Source: Zhuqueibacter pondensis (GTDB lineage Bacteria > Zhuqueibacterota > Zhuqueibacteria > Zhuqueibacterales > Zhuqueibacteraceae). Taken from it: a stretch of 64,000 nucleotides of DNA. The translations under genes and the position numbers were made by a program. Positions 55,001-62,588 of this stretch are shown here, one piece after another. The notes beneath the pieces are model-generated. The model worked only from the letters and a program-made list of their open reading frames with translations. It was not told the origin of the DNA and did not search any database. Each line of letters begins with the position of its first letter. Positions within the stretch are counted from its first letter, which is position 1. The stretch lies in assembly GCA_034505955.1 (NCBI GenBank), contig JAPDQK010000006.1:62001-126000 (forward strand), in the 5' to 3' direction.

Positions 55001-55876
55001 GGAGATGACTTCAGGTCCATACGTGCCCTCGGCCAACCGCAACAACTTGAGGGTGTCGACCCTGGCCTTTTTCAAACGCTCCAGTGCTTCCTCGGTCAGC
55101 TCAGCATCCTTCTCCAAAAGCACTTCGCCAGTTTCGCGATCCACGACATCCGCAATTGACTGGCAGCCGAGATATTTTTTAATTTGTGAATCGGAAACTT
55201 TAACCTCTTCGACGAGATCAAAAAGCTCGAGCAGGTCGCGATCCGTGGCATAACCAAGCGCGCGCAGCAGGGTGGTCACCGGAAATTTCTTGCGACGGTC
55301 GATATAAACGTACATGACATCATTGATGTCAGTGGTAAACTCAACCCACGATCCGCGCAAAGGAATAATGCGCGCGGCAAACATCTTGGTGCCATTGGGG
55401 TGCTTCAATTCATCAAAAAAGACGCCCGGCGAACGATGCAACTGGCTCACGACGATCCGCTCGGCGCCATTGATGATGAACGTTCCGCGGTTGGTCATGT
55501 ACGGAATGTTGCCAAGATAGACCACCTGCTCGGTGGTTTCACCATAACTGTCGTCGTTGTCATCCTTGGCCGACAGCCGTAATTTGGCCTTCAGCGGAAC
55601 CGAATAAGTGACGCCACGTTCCTGACATTCATTTACATCGTACTTGGGTTTTTCGATGTAGAATTCCACGAACTCTAGACAAAAATTCTCCCGGCTGTCA
55701 TAAATCGGGAAAATACTGTTGAACACCGCTTGCAGCCCTTTGTTGGTGCGTTGCGAAGGCTCAACATCAGGCTGTATGAAGTCATTGAACGACTTGAGCT
55801 GGATATCCAACAAGTCGGGCAGATCAATAACTCTGCTCAGCTTCGAGAATGATCTACGCTGTAAATTTGCAGACAT
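52070..55876 (-). CDS. rpoB: RNA polymerase beta subunit
   Basis: The 1268-residue subunit has the fork and rifampicin-pocket region [20 protein letters not shown] and [20 protein letters not shown] near 440-475, with aspartate, histidine-position and serine residues of the sensitive type in order. The flap and lobe regions follow, then [20 protein letters not shown] near 1010 and the C-terminal [20 protein letters not shown]. A coiled, Lys-rich insertion ([20 protein letters not shown] region, about residue 900) lies between conserved blocks. rpoC follows after 173 bases. Confidence 0.98.
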   Translation of the reverse strand: [1268 protein letters not shown]

Positions 55877-55969
55877 TGGAGGCTCACTTAATAATTTTTA
55901 CTACTCGGCACCGCAATTTACCCATCCCCTGTCATTTCGCCGACTGCGCTTTGAGAGAAAACCCTTTTG

Positions 55970-55999
55970 ATTATACCGATGGTAGTGCGCAACACGCAA
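55970..55999 (-). promoter_or_regulatory. Possible internal promoter for rpoB
   Basis: In the 170-base gap after rplL the minus strand has TTGCGT (55999-55994), an 18-base spacer and a perfect TATAAT (55975-55970), 94 bases before rpoB. It could add expression of rpoBC beyond read-through from rplKAJL. Confidence 0.45.
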
Positions 56000-56046
56000 A
56001 AAGGCTTTCATTAATATATGAAGCGCAACTTGCTGAATGACAAGCC

Positions 56047-56454
56047 CTACTTAATTTCAACTGTTGCGCCCGCCTCTTCCAACTTGGCCTTGATCTGTTG
56101 CGCTTCTTCTTTGCTTACGCCTTCCTTGATCGGCTTCGGAGCGCTATCCACCAAGTCTTTCGCCTCCTTCAAGCCAAGATTGGTAAGCGTGCGAACTACT
56201 TTGATAACGTTGATCTTGTTGGCGCCTGCGCTGGCCAGGATGACGTTGAATTCGGTCTGTTCTTCCGCTTGGGGAGCCGCGGGCGCAGAGGGAGCGCCGG
56301 TTCCGGCTTGCGGCACGGCCACCATCGGCGCGGCAGCCTTGACGCCAAAACGTTCTTCAATTGCTTTCACCAGATTCGATAACTCGAGAACCGTCATGTT
56401 CTCAATCGCATGCAGGAGTTCTTCCTGCTTCGGGGAAGCCACTGCCGTAGACAC
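56047..56454 (-). CDS. rplL: Ribosomal protein bL12
   Basis: The 135-residue stalk protein recruits translation GTPases. The N-terminal dimerisation domain (ENMTVLELSNLVKAIEERFG) is followed by an Ala/Pro-rich hinge (residues about 47-63) and the C-terminal domain EFNVILASAGANKINVIKVV through GVSKEEAQQIKAKLEEAGAT. It follows rplJ by 122 bases. Confidence 0.97.
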   Translation of the reverse strand: MSTAVASPKQEELLHAIENMTVLELSNLVKAIEERFGVKAAAPMVAVPQAGTGAPSAPAAPQAEEQTEFNVILASAGANKINVIKVVRTLTNLGLKEAKDLVDSAPKPIKEGVSKEEAQQIKAKLEEAGATVEIK

Positions 56455-56546
56455 TGCATATCCTCCTTAATCAAAAATGTTTGTTTCTTCGATGAGTGCT
56501 TTATCGTTTTTAAATCATTCATTCCATTGGCAACAAGCTGGCAGCG

Positions 56547-56560
56547 CTACAGGCGTAGCC
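56547..56560. repeat. Copy of a 14-bp dispersed repeat in the rplJ-rplL gap
   Basis: The sequence CTACAGGCGTAGCC occurs here, at 59938-59951 as the last unit of a tandem array, and inverted at 21795-21808 inside small transposon 1. A 14-base match at three unlinked spots is unlikely by chance in 64 kb. Confidence 0.6.
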
Positions 56561-56576
56561 GGTGCCAGGATGTCAA

Positions 56577-57128
56577 TTACTGCGCAGCACCGGCGGCCTT
56601 CTCTTTTTTGTCCGCAACCGCATGCAGCGCATAAAGGAAATTGCGCAAAATTCCCTGCAGGCTGTTGACCAGGCCATAGAGCGGCGCATTCAACGTACCC
56701 ATCAATTGTGCCAGCACTTCCTCGCGGGTGGGCAGCTTGGAAATAGCTTCGGCTTGTTTTGCCTCAAAAAATTGGCCTTCAAAAATGATGGCCTTGATCG
56801 TTGGCTTTTGGTTGTTCCTCAAAAAATCCAAAATAACTTTGGCCGGCGCAGTTGCTTCTTTCATTGCAAAAGCCAGCGCCGTCGGGCCCTCGAGATAGGG
56901 CACAAGCGATTTATAGCCGGTTTTCTCCGCAGCCAGACGCACCAGGGTATTTTTACCAACCCAATATTCCACATTGGACTTGCGGAAGCTCCGCCGCAGG
57001 TTGTTCATTGCTTCAACCGTCAGGCCGGAATAATCAGTCAGGAAAATACTTTTTGCCGAGGCAAACTTTGCACTCAGCGAGGCAACGGTTTCGGCTTTAT
57101 TCTGACGAATGTTTCTTGTCTGCTCCAT
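56577..57128 (-). CDS. rplJ: Ribosomal protein uL10
   Basis: The 183-residue stalk base binds 23S rRNA and bL12 dimers. It shows SIFLTDYSGLTVEAMNNLRR, EYWVGKNTLVRLAAEKTGY and the C-terminal bL12-binding helix with LVNSLQGILRNFLYALHAVA. The gap to rplA is only 22 bases, too short for an Escherichia coli-like rplJ leader. Confidence 0.97.
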   Translation of the reverse strand: MEQTRNIRQNKAETVASLSAKFASAKSIFLTDYSGLTVEAMNNLRRSFRKSNVEYWVGKNTLVRLAAEKTGYKSLVPYLEGPTALAFAMKEATAPAKVILDFLRNNQKPTIKAIIFEGQFFEAKQAEAISKLPTREEVLAQLMGTLNAPLYGLVNSLQGILRNFLYALHAVADKKEKAAGAAQ

Positions 57129-57150
57129 GATGATTTCTCGAATTAGGTCC

Positions 57151-57855
57151 TTAACTCTTTGCTTCCGCCGTGACGGCGTTGCGATCGACTGGAATACCGG
57201 GACCCATGGTACTCGAAAGCGTCACACTCCGAATGTATTGGCCCTTTGCCGAAGATGGCTTCAACCGCAAGACGGTATCCATAAAAGTCCGGACGTTTTC
57301 GACAAGATGCTGCTCGGGAAACGAGGCTTTGCCAACGTTCACATGCAGAATGCCGGTCTTATCAACACGGAACTCGATCTTCCCGGCTTTGACTTCCTTC
57401 ACCGCTTTGCCGACATCGATGGTCACGGTGCCGCTCTTGGGGTTCGGCATGAGTCCTCGCGGACCAAGAATCTTGCCGAGCTTGCCGACTTCACCCATTA
57501 CATCGGGCGTCGCAATCATGACATCAAAATCAAACCAGCCTTCATTTATTTTTTTGATATATTCATCAAAGCCGACATAATCAGCACCGGCGTCCTTGGC
57601 TTCCTTCTCTTTGGCACTTTTGCAGAGCACCAACACGCGCACGGTTTTGCCGGTGCCGTACGGTAACGCGACGGTGCCGCGTACGGCTTGATCGGCATGG
57701 CGTGGATCCACACCCAAACGCACCGCCACTTCCACGGTTTCGTCAAATTTCGCGGTGGCGGTTTTCTTGAGCAATTTAACGGCGTCTTCCAAAGAGTACT
57801 CTTTTCCCGGCTCGAGGTGTTTCAGGAGTTCTTGATAACGACGACTGTGCTTCAT
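57151..57855 (-). CDS. rplA: Ribosomal protein uL1
   Basis: The 234-residue protein of the mobile L1 stalk shows FDETVEVAVRLGVDPRHADQ, VRGTVALPYGTGKTVRVLVL, the IATPDVMGEVGKLGKILGPR block and GLMPNPKSGTVT. Length and position are standard; uL1 often represses its own operon. Confidence 0.98.
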   Translation of the reverse strand: MKHSRRYQELLKHLEPGKEYSLEDAVKLLKKTATAKFDETVEVAVRLGVDPRHADQAVRGTVALPYGTGKTVRVLVLCKSAKEKEAKDAGADYVGFDEYIKKINEGWFDFDVMIATPDVMGEVGKLGKILGPRGLMPNPKSGTVTIDVGKAVKEVKAGKIEFRVDKTGILHVNVGKASFPEQHLVENVRTFMDTVLRLKPSSAKGQYIRSVTLSSTMGPGIPVDRNAVTAEAKS

Positions 57856-57953
57856 GTTAACCTTTCCCGATTTATGCGCTCCGGACCGAGGGCCTGAAGC
57901 AGAGCAAAAGTCTGTAATGAGTACGTTTTGCTCCTGGCGCGTTGCCCTCTGTT

Positions 57954-58379
57954 CTATGCTGCGATCTCGATGCCCATACTGCGGGCAGTTCCTTCAACCA
58001 TTTTGATGGCCGCTTCAACATCATTGGCGTTGAGATCACTCATTTTCGTCTCGGCAATTTGCCGGATTTGTGCCCTGGTGACCTTGCCAACTTTATTGCG
58101 ATTGGGCTCTCCCGAACCTTTTTCAACGCCTGCGGCTTTGGCAAGAAGAACCGAGGCCGGTGGCGTTTTGAGAACAAAGGTAAAAGAACGATCAGAGTAG
58201 ATCGTTATAACCACGGGAATGATGAGGCCCTGTTTGTCAGAAGTTTTGGCGTTGAATTGCTTGCAAAATTCCATAATATTCACACCATGCTGGCCCAACG
58301 CCGGCCCCACCGGAGGCGAAGGATTCGCCTGGCCCGCGGGGATTTGTAGTTTGACTTGGGTGACAACCTTTTTTGCCAT
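57954..58379 (-). CDS. rplK: Ribosomal protein uL11
   Basis: The 141-residue protein of the GTPase centre shows VKLQIPAGQANPSPPVGPAL with the thiostrepton-loop prolines, GQHGVNIMEFCKQFNAKT and the C-terminal domain KVGKVTRAQIRQIAETKMSD. Length is exact. Confidence 0.98.
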   Translation of the reverse strand: MAKKVVTQVKLQIPAGQANPSPPVGPALGQHGVNIMEFCKQFNAKTSDKQGLIIPVVITIYSDRSFTFVLKTPPASVLLAKAAGVEKGSGEPNRNKVGKVTRAQIRQIAETKMSDLNANDVEAAIKMVEGTARSMGIEIAA

Positions 58380-58448
58380 GTCTCGTCTCGCTGACTGAGC
58401 CCGAATTTCCCTTTAACCTCTGGTCATCGAGAAACCCGGAACCCTGTG

Positions 58449-59030
58449 CTATTTCTCCAATTCCACCTGCAGAAAATCCAGCTCTACCGGCGTTGAACGC
58501 CCGAAGATGCTGACCATTACTTTGACTTTTTTCTTTTCTTCGTTGAGCTCCTCAATGAAACCGGTAAAGTCGGTAAATGGGCCATCGATAACCCGGATCG
58601 GATCACCAACGCGGAACGGCACCGCCAAGACCTCGCGCTCGCGACTCTCTTGCACCCGACCGAGGATGCGATCAATTTCCTCCTGCCGCAACGGTACCGG
58701 CGTGTTTTTGGGACCGACAAAATTGGTCACGCCGGGAGTGTTGGTGACGAGGTACTGAGTTTCCTTATCCAACACCATTTCCACCAACATGTAACCAGGG
58801 AAGAAAGTCTTGCTGCGGACGCGTTTTTTGCCCTCACGCATCTCCGTCACTTCTTCGGCCGGAATCAGCACGGTTTTCAAGCGGTCAGTCAGGCCGAGCG
58901 CCTTGGCCTCATTCTCCAAATAAGCCTTCACCTTGCGCTCATGACCGGATAGAACGTGAATGGCATACCATTTCGCGGCGGGCAGCTCTTTTTGTGGTGT
59001 CGCCTCTTCTTTTTGAGTTATTTCTGGCAC
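58449..59030 (-). CDS. nusG: Transcription termination/antitermination factor NusG
   Basis: The 193-residue protein couples RNA polymerase to Rho and ribosomes. The NGN domain (KWYAIHVLSGHERKVKAYLE from about residue 20, FFPGYMLVEMVLD near 82) is followed by a KOW domain with FRVGDPIRVIDGPFTDFTGF. The family pattern is complete. It lies 20 bases after secE. Confidence 0.98.
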   Translation of the reverse strand: MPEITQKEEATPQKELPAAKWYAIHVLSGHERKVKAYLENEAKALGLTDRLKTVLIPAEEVTEMREGKKRVRSKTFFPGYMLVEMVLDKETQYLVTNTPGVTNFVGPKNTPVPLRQEEIDRILGRVQESREREVLAVPFRVGDPIRVIDGPFTDFTGFIEELNEEKKKVKVMVSIFGRSTPVELDFLQVELEK

Positions 59031-59050
59031 AGTTTAAACATTCAACGGTT

Positions 59051-59248
59051 TCATTGAGTCATTAACAGCAACTTAACCAACGCTGAGAGCGTTCGATCAG
59101 ACACAAAAGTGAACAGCGCAAAGAGAAGCGAAAAAACAATGACCACGCCTGTCGATCCCTTCAGTTCTTCGCGGGTTGGCCAACTCACTTTCGACATCTC
59201 AACGCGGACATCGCGGATAAATTGTCTGGGTTTATCGATGAGCGCCAT
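59051..59248 (-). CDS. secE: Protein translocase subunit SecE
   Basis: The 65-residue product is the short bacterial SecE. It has an amphipathic helix (IRDVRVEMSKVSWPTREELK, with the conserved VSWPTREE) followed by one membrane helix (TGVVIVFSLLFALFTFV). The start MALIDKPRQF at 59248 leaves the upstream tRNA-Trp gene free. It begins the secE-nusG pair. Confidence 0.96.
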   Translation of the reverse strand: MALIDKPRQFIRDVRVEMSKVSWPTREELKGSTGVVIVFSLLFALFTFVSDRTLSALVKLLLMTQ

Positions 59249-59305
59249 CTTGCTCCTTGACTTTTTATTTTTGTACACACAACACCCCGTCTCCCACAAA
59301 CCGAG

Positions 59306-59380
59306 CAGGCCTGGAGGGATTCGAACCCCCAACATCCGGTTTTGGAGACCGGCGCTCTAACCAGTTCGAGCTACAGGCCT
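59306..59380 (-). tRNA. tRNA-Trp (CCA)
   Basis: A 75-base cloverleaf: acceptor AGGCCTG pairs with CAGGCCT, discriminator G, anticodon loop CTCCAAA giving CCA, T-loop TTCGAAT. The CCA tail is not encoded. It stands directly before secE, a frequent bacterial arrangement. Confidence 0.97.
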
Positions 59381-59476
59381 GTACAAATCGCAAATTGCAA
59401 GTAGCAACAGGATTTATCGTGATTAAGGTAAGTCGGGACGCGACTTTGTTTGCTATTTGCTCTTTGCCCCTTTTTG

Positions 59477-59626
59477 TTACCGCGTCTCTTTATGCACGGT
59501 GTGCTTCTTGCAGAAAGGACAATGCTTCTTGAATTCCACCCTTCCCGTATGCTTTTTTTTGTTTTTTGTGGTAGAATAATTTCGCCGCTTGCATTCAGCA
59601 CATTCAAGCGTAATAATTTCTCTCAT
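59477..59626 (-). CDS. rpmG: Ribosomal protein bL33
   Basis: A 49-codon frame reads MREIITLECAECKRRNYSTT, then KNKKKHTGRVEFKKHCPFCK and KHTVHKETR. Four cysteines (C9, C12, C36, C39) form the zinc site of the C+ type. It lies between tRNA-Thr(GGT) and tRNA-Trp, the usual place for rpmG. Confidence 0.96.
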   Translation of the reverse strand: MREIITLECAECKRRNYSTTKNKKKHTGRVEFKKHCPFCKKHTVHKETR

Positions 59627-59683
59627 TTTCTTCTAGCCTATTGCAAAAATAATTAATACGCGGTAAACTTCTTCTGCTGCAAG

Positions 59684-59756
<73 letters not shown>

Positions 59757-59773
59757 AGTCAATTCTTGCTCTG

Positions 59774-59846
59774 AGCGGGAGACGGGACTTGAACCCGCGA
59801 CCAACAGCTTGGAAGGCTGTGACTCTGCCACCTGAGTTACTCCCGC
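59774..59846 (-). tRNA. tRNA-Gly (TCC)
   Basis: A 73-base cloverleaf with acceptor GCGGGAG/CTCCCGC, anticodon loop CTTCCAA (TCC) and T-arm GCGGG-TTCAAGT-CCCGT. No encoded CCA. A damaged relative follows immediately upstream in transcription order. Confidence 0.97.
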
Positions 59847-59864
59847 CGCTTTCCTTTTGACACC

Positions 59865-59965
59865 GAACCCGCGACCAATTCCGCTACCCAGCGGGATGAC
59901 TCTGCCACCCTACGGGCGCAGCCCCACGGGCGTAGCCCTACAGGCGTAGCCTGAGTTACTCCCGC
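59865..59965 (-). pseudogene. tRNA-Gly-like pseudogene with inserted tandem repeat
   Basis: The 5' part (GCGGGAGTAACTCA), the D-arm end (GGTGGCAGAGTCA) and the T-arm start (TGGTCGCGGGTTC) match the neighbouring tRNA-Gly. The D-loop is split by a 42-base insertion, the anticodon arm is replaced by an unrelated small hairpin (CCGC-TGGGTA-GCGG), and the 3' acceptor strand is lost. It cannot give a functional tRNA. Confidence 0.8.
59910..59951. repeat. Three tandem 14-bp repeats inside the pseudo-tRNA
   Basis: Units are CTACGGGCGCAGCC, CCACGGGCGTAGCC and CTACAGGCGTAGCC, differing at one to three places. The insertion is exactly three units long and interrupts the D-loop of the tRNA-Gly-like sequence. 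The third unit recurs elsewhere in the window. Confidence 0.85.
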
Positions 59966-60045
59966 CCAAACTTATGCCTGTCTTCGCCTCTTCATGCACT
60001 GATTCCAAAGATTCCAAAATTCACAACTGCAACGGAACAAGCATG

Positions 60046-60127
60046 TGGAGAGGGAAGGATTCGAACCTCCGAAGGCATAGCCAGCAGATTTACAGTCTGC
60101 CCCATTTGGCCACTCTGGAACCTCTCC
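60046..60127 (-). tRNA. tRNA-Tyr (GTA)
   Basis: An 82-base tRNA with long variable arm: acceptor GGAGAGG/CCTCTCC, anticodon loop CTGTAAA (GTA), T-loop TTCGAAT, discriminator A. No encoded CCA. Confidence 0.96.
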
Positions 60128-60196
60128 AGAAACAATAAAAATCAAACAGAAAAAGGCAAACAGCAATTGTTTTTTTGCCTTTTGCTGTTCACCAGG

Positions 60197-60269
60197 AGCC
60201 ACCAGCAGGAATCGAACCCGCGACATCCTCATTACAAGTGAGGTGCTCTACCAACTGAGCTATGGTGGC
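60197..60269 (-). tRNA. tRNA-Thr (TGT)
   Basis: A 73-base cloverleaf with acceptor GCCACCA/TGGTGGC, anticodon loop CTTGTAA (TGT) and T-loop TTCGATT. It is the first gene of the leftward tRNA-secE-nusG-ribosomal cluster. Confidence 0.97.
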
Positions 60270-60332
60270 GCAATAAAGCAAATATATTAAATTATTGTAA
60301 TTACAATAAGGTGTTTTTTTAAGCACATCATT

Positions 60333-60362
60333 ATAATATATAAACTTTGGACTTTTTGTCAA
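60333..60362 (-). promoter_or_regulatory. Promoter of the tRNA/secE-nusG cluster
   Basis: On the minus strand a perfect TTGACA (60362-60357) is followed after 18 bases by TATTAT (60338-60333), which overlaps a TATAAT at 21 bases. An A/T-rich discriminator leads to tRNA-Thr 63 bases downstream. The consensus -35 suggests a strong promoter. Confidence 0.65.
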
Positions 60363-60502
60363 GTGCTTTTTGACTTTTTGCAAATTATTTTTAAACCTCT
60401 CCTCGCGTGGCACAGTTTTTTGAACTGAACAAATTTACATCAATTTATGCAAATTATAAACTATTCGTTGCTCTGATGGCATGCACATTGCAATCCAGAT
60501 TT

Positions 60503-61915
60503 TTATCCAAGATTCCTTGCCATCTGTCCAACAATCGGAATCTCGTCATCACTGATAGTTCGCGCATCAAACCACAGATACTCATCTCGTATATATCCAA
60601 GAACCGGCACTGCAGAGAGACGAAATCGTTTTGCCAACTCTGCGACCGAAATGGTTGAGCTACGCAAGCCAACGGCAAAACTGGGAATTTTTTCAATCGG
60701 CAAAGCGCCGCTGCCAGCTTCTGCTTCTGATGGACGGACTATCGCTTCATTGACCAGAGCACAATTCTCCAAGAGCTCTTTCTGCAAATGCATGGCGCGT
60801 GCTTTTACCACTTGAGTTTTCTCGGTCAGCATCCGCCAGACCGGATGCGTTTGCACCAACTGATCGGGCCGTAAAAAAAGCCGGAGGGTGCTTTCGAGCA
60901 AAGCCAGAGTCACTTTGTCACAACGCAATGCCCGCATGAGCGGATTTTTCTTGACCTTGACGACCCAGTTTTTCTCGCCGACGATCAAACCAGCCTGCGG
61001 GCCACCCAAAACTTTGTCGCCACTAAAAGTGACGAGACTGGCGCCAGCGTTGATGCTTTCGCTGACTACTGGCTCATACGGCAGGCCCCATTGACGCAAA
61101 TCCAGCAGCACACCACCACCAAGATCATGCACAACCGGCACGTTTTTTTCTTTTCCCAGCTTCACCAGCTCGTCGAGCGGCACCTCCTCGGTGAAACCGA
61201 GGACACGAAAGTTGCTCGTGTGAACACATACCAGCGCCGCTGTTTTGGGTGTGATCGCATCGGCGTAATCGCTGAGCCTGGTTTTATTGGTGGTTCCCAC
61301 TTCCAGCATTTTCGCGCCGCTCTTGCGAATCACCTCCGGCATGCGGAACGCGCCACCAATCTCAACAAGCTGACCGCGCGAAATGATGACTTCGCGGCGA
61401 AACGCCATGGTATTCAATGATAAAAGAACTGCGGCCGCATTATTATTCACGACGCAAGCGGCTTCGGCGCCGGTCAACCGGCAAAGAATTTTTTCAATGT
61501 GCAGATTGCGATCTCCGCGCTCCCCGGTCTCCAAATCCATTTCAAGATTACAATAGCCGGCAAGAATTTCTTGCGCATGTTGCCGTGCCGCAGGTGATAA
61601 GAGTGCGCGACCCAAGCCTGTATGCAGGATCACGCCGGTGCCGTTGATGACGCGTTTCATGCTCATGCGCAACAATTGCTGCGCTTCCGCCAGCGTGAGT
61701 TGCACGGCGTACTGCAAGGCGGCTTCGGAACTCGCCGCTGCAGGCGGATTTTTTTTCCATTGCTCTCGCAGAGTTGCAACGGCTTGCCGTGCGCAATCGG
61801 TGAGAATGGCAGGAGACAATTGGTCGGCCAGCTTGCGAATGGTTGAAGCTTGCAAGACTTTTTCCACCGCTGGCAGTTGGCGGAGCGCAAAGTTTTGAGA
61901 GTCATGCTGGTGCAT
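60503..61915 (-). CDS. selA: L-seryl-tRNA(Sec) selenium transferase
   Basis: The 470-residue PLP enzyme converts seryl-tRNA(Sec) to selenocysteinyl-tRNA(Sec) with selenophosphate. It shows RQLPAVEKVLQ at the start, RVINGTGVILHTGLGRALLS near 90, NNNAAAVLLSL, HDLGGGVLLDL and the PLP site SGDKVLGGPQAGLIVG near 290. Length is standard. The organism should therefore decode some UGA as selenocysteine; selB, selC and selD are not in the window. Confidence 0.95.
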   Translation of the reverse strand: MHQHDSQNFALRQLPAVEKVLQASTIRKLADQLSPAILTDCARQAVATLREQWKKNPPAAASSEAALQYAVQLTLAEAQQLLRMSMKRVINGTGVILHTGLGRALLSPAARQHAQEILAGYCNLEMDLETGERGDRNLHIEKILCRLTGAEAACVVNNNAAAVLLSLNTMAFRREVIISRGQLVEIGGAFRMPEVIRKSGAKMLEVGTTNKTRLSDYADAITPKTAALVCVHTSNFRVLGFTEEVPLDELVKLGKEKNVPVVHDLGGGVLLDLRQWGLPYEPVVSESINAGASLVTFSGDKVLGGPQAGLIVGEKNWVVKVKKNPLMRALRCDKVTLALLESTLRLFLRPDQLVQTHPVWRMLTEKTQVVKARAMHLQKELLENCALVNEAIVRPSEAEAGSGALPIEKIPSFAVGLRSSTISVAELAKRFRLSAVPVLGYIRDEYLWFDARTISDDEIPIVGQMARNLG

Positions 61916-61935
61916 GGCTGAATTCTAACAGTTAG

Positions 61936-62253
61936 TCAGATGCCCAAGATCATGAAATCGATAGCAGCGATAAATTGAGTACGGTTTTTGGAAAGGTTGG
62001 TTATTGGTTTGCCCAATTGGCTTCGATCTATGCCAGCTAGCTGTTGGCTAATCGCGACAAATTTCTCGCTGCTGATTTCAACTATCGGACAAAGCTTTGT
62101 GATAATCTGATCTTTCAATTACGAGGCCTTGCACAGCGGAATGACAACAGTTGTTTGCAGTCCCTCCAAAAGATCCGAATGAATATCTATCAAGCAGGGG
62201 AATGTTTTTCTGGTTCTGGCGTTCTTGTTGGCATAAACAGTAAACTGGCTCAT
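61936..62253 (-). pseudogene. CcdB-type toxin gene with an in-frame stop
   Basis: The ATG at 62253 overlaps the ccdA stop by one base. The frame reads MSQFTVYANKNARTRKTFPC and on to LEGLQTTVVIPLCKAS, then TAA at 62121-62119 (codon 45), and continues in the same frame as LKDQIITKLCPIVEISSEKF, QQLAGIDRSQLGKPITNLSK and the closing AAIDFMILGI, all typical of CcdB. A single nonsense codon thus splits a gene otherwise of normal length (about 105 residues). The gyrase-poisoning toxin should not be made. Confidence 0.85.
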
Positions 62254-62498
62254 CAAAAGCTCCTCAGCTCATCGCTGAATACGCCTTGCTCTTCGACAAA
62301 ACGGTTATAAGCTTGTATCGCTTTGGCGTTCTGTTTACGCCAAAGCGCACGTTGTTTTTGTTTGAGCTGCTCGATAAGCACCGCTTCCAAAGTCGCTGAA
62401 AGATTGATGTTTAGTTCGCGCGCTTTCGCCAGCAACTCACTGTTGATGCTAAGATTTGCAGGTTTCTTGGGAGCTCGGGTGTCGAATAATTGGATCAT
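62253..62498 (-). CDS. ccdA: CcdA-family antitoxin
   Basis: The 81-residue product matches CcdA: a short N-terminal DNA-binding part with KKPANLSINSELLAKARELN, INLSATLEAVLIEQLKQKQR and the toxin-binding end AIQAYNRFVEEQGVFSDELR. The start at 62498 (MIQLFD) is set by homology. It appears intact although its toxin partner is broken. Confidence 0.88.
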   Translation of the reverse strand: MIQLFDTRAPKKPANLSINSELLAKARELNINLSATLEAVLIEQLKQKQRALWRKQNAKAIQAYNRFVEEQGVFSDELRSF

Positions 62499-62588
62499 TG
62501 ATCTCGCCTTTAGATGGTGCGTATGGCTTATGCGCATGACTACTGGTATTCAATATACGTAGAATAAAGTTGCCTTGCAATACATTTT

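Noticed and set aside
59051..59335. A longer SecE reading of 94 residues
   Set aside because: The extra 29 codons run through tRNA-Trp and lack the SecE pattern; the start at 59248 gives a normal 65-residue SecE.
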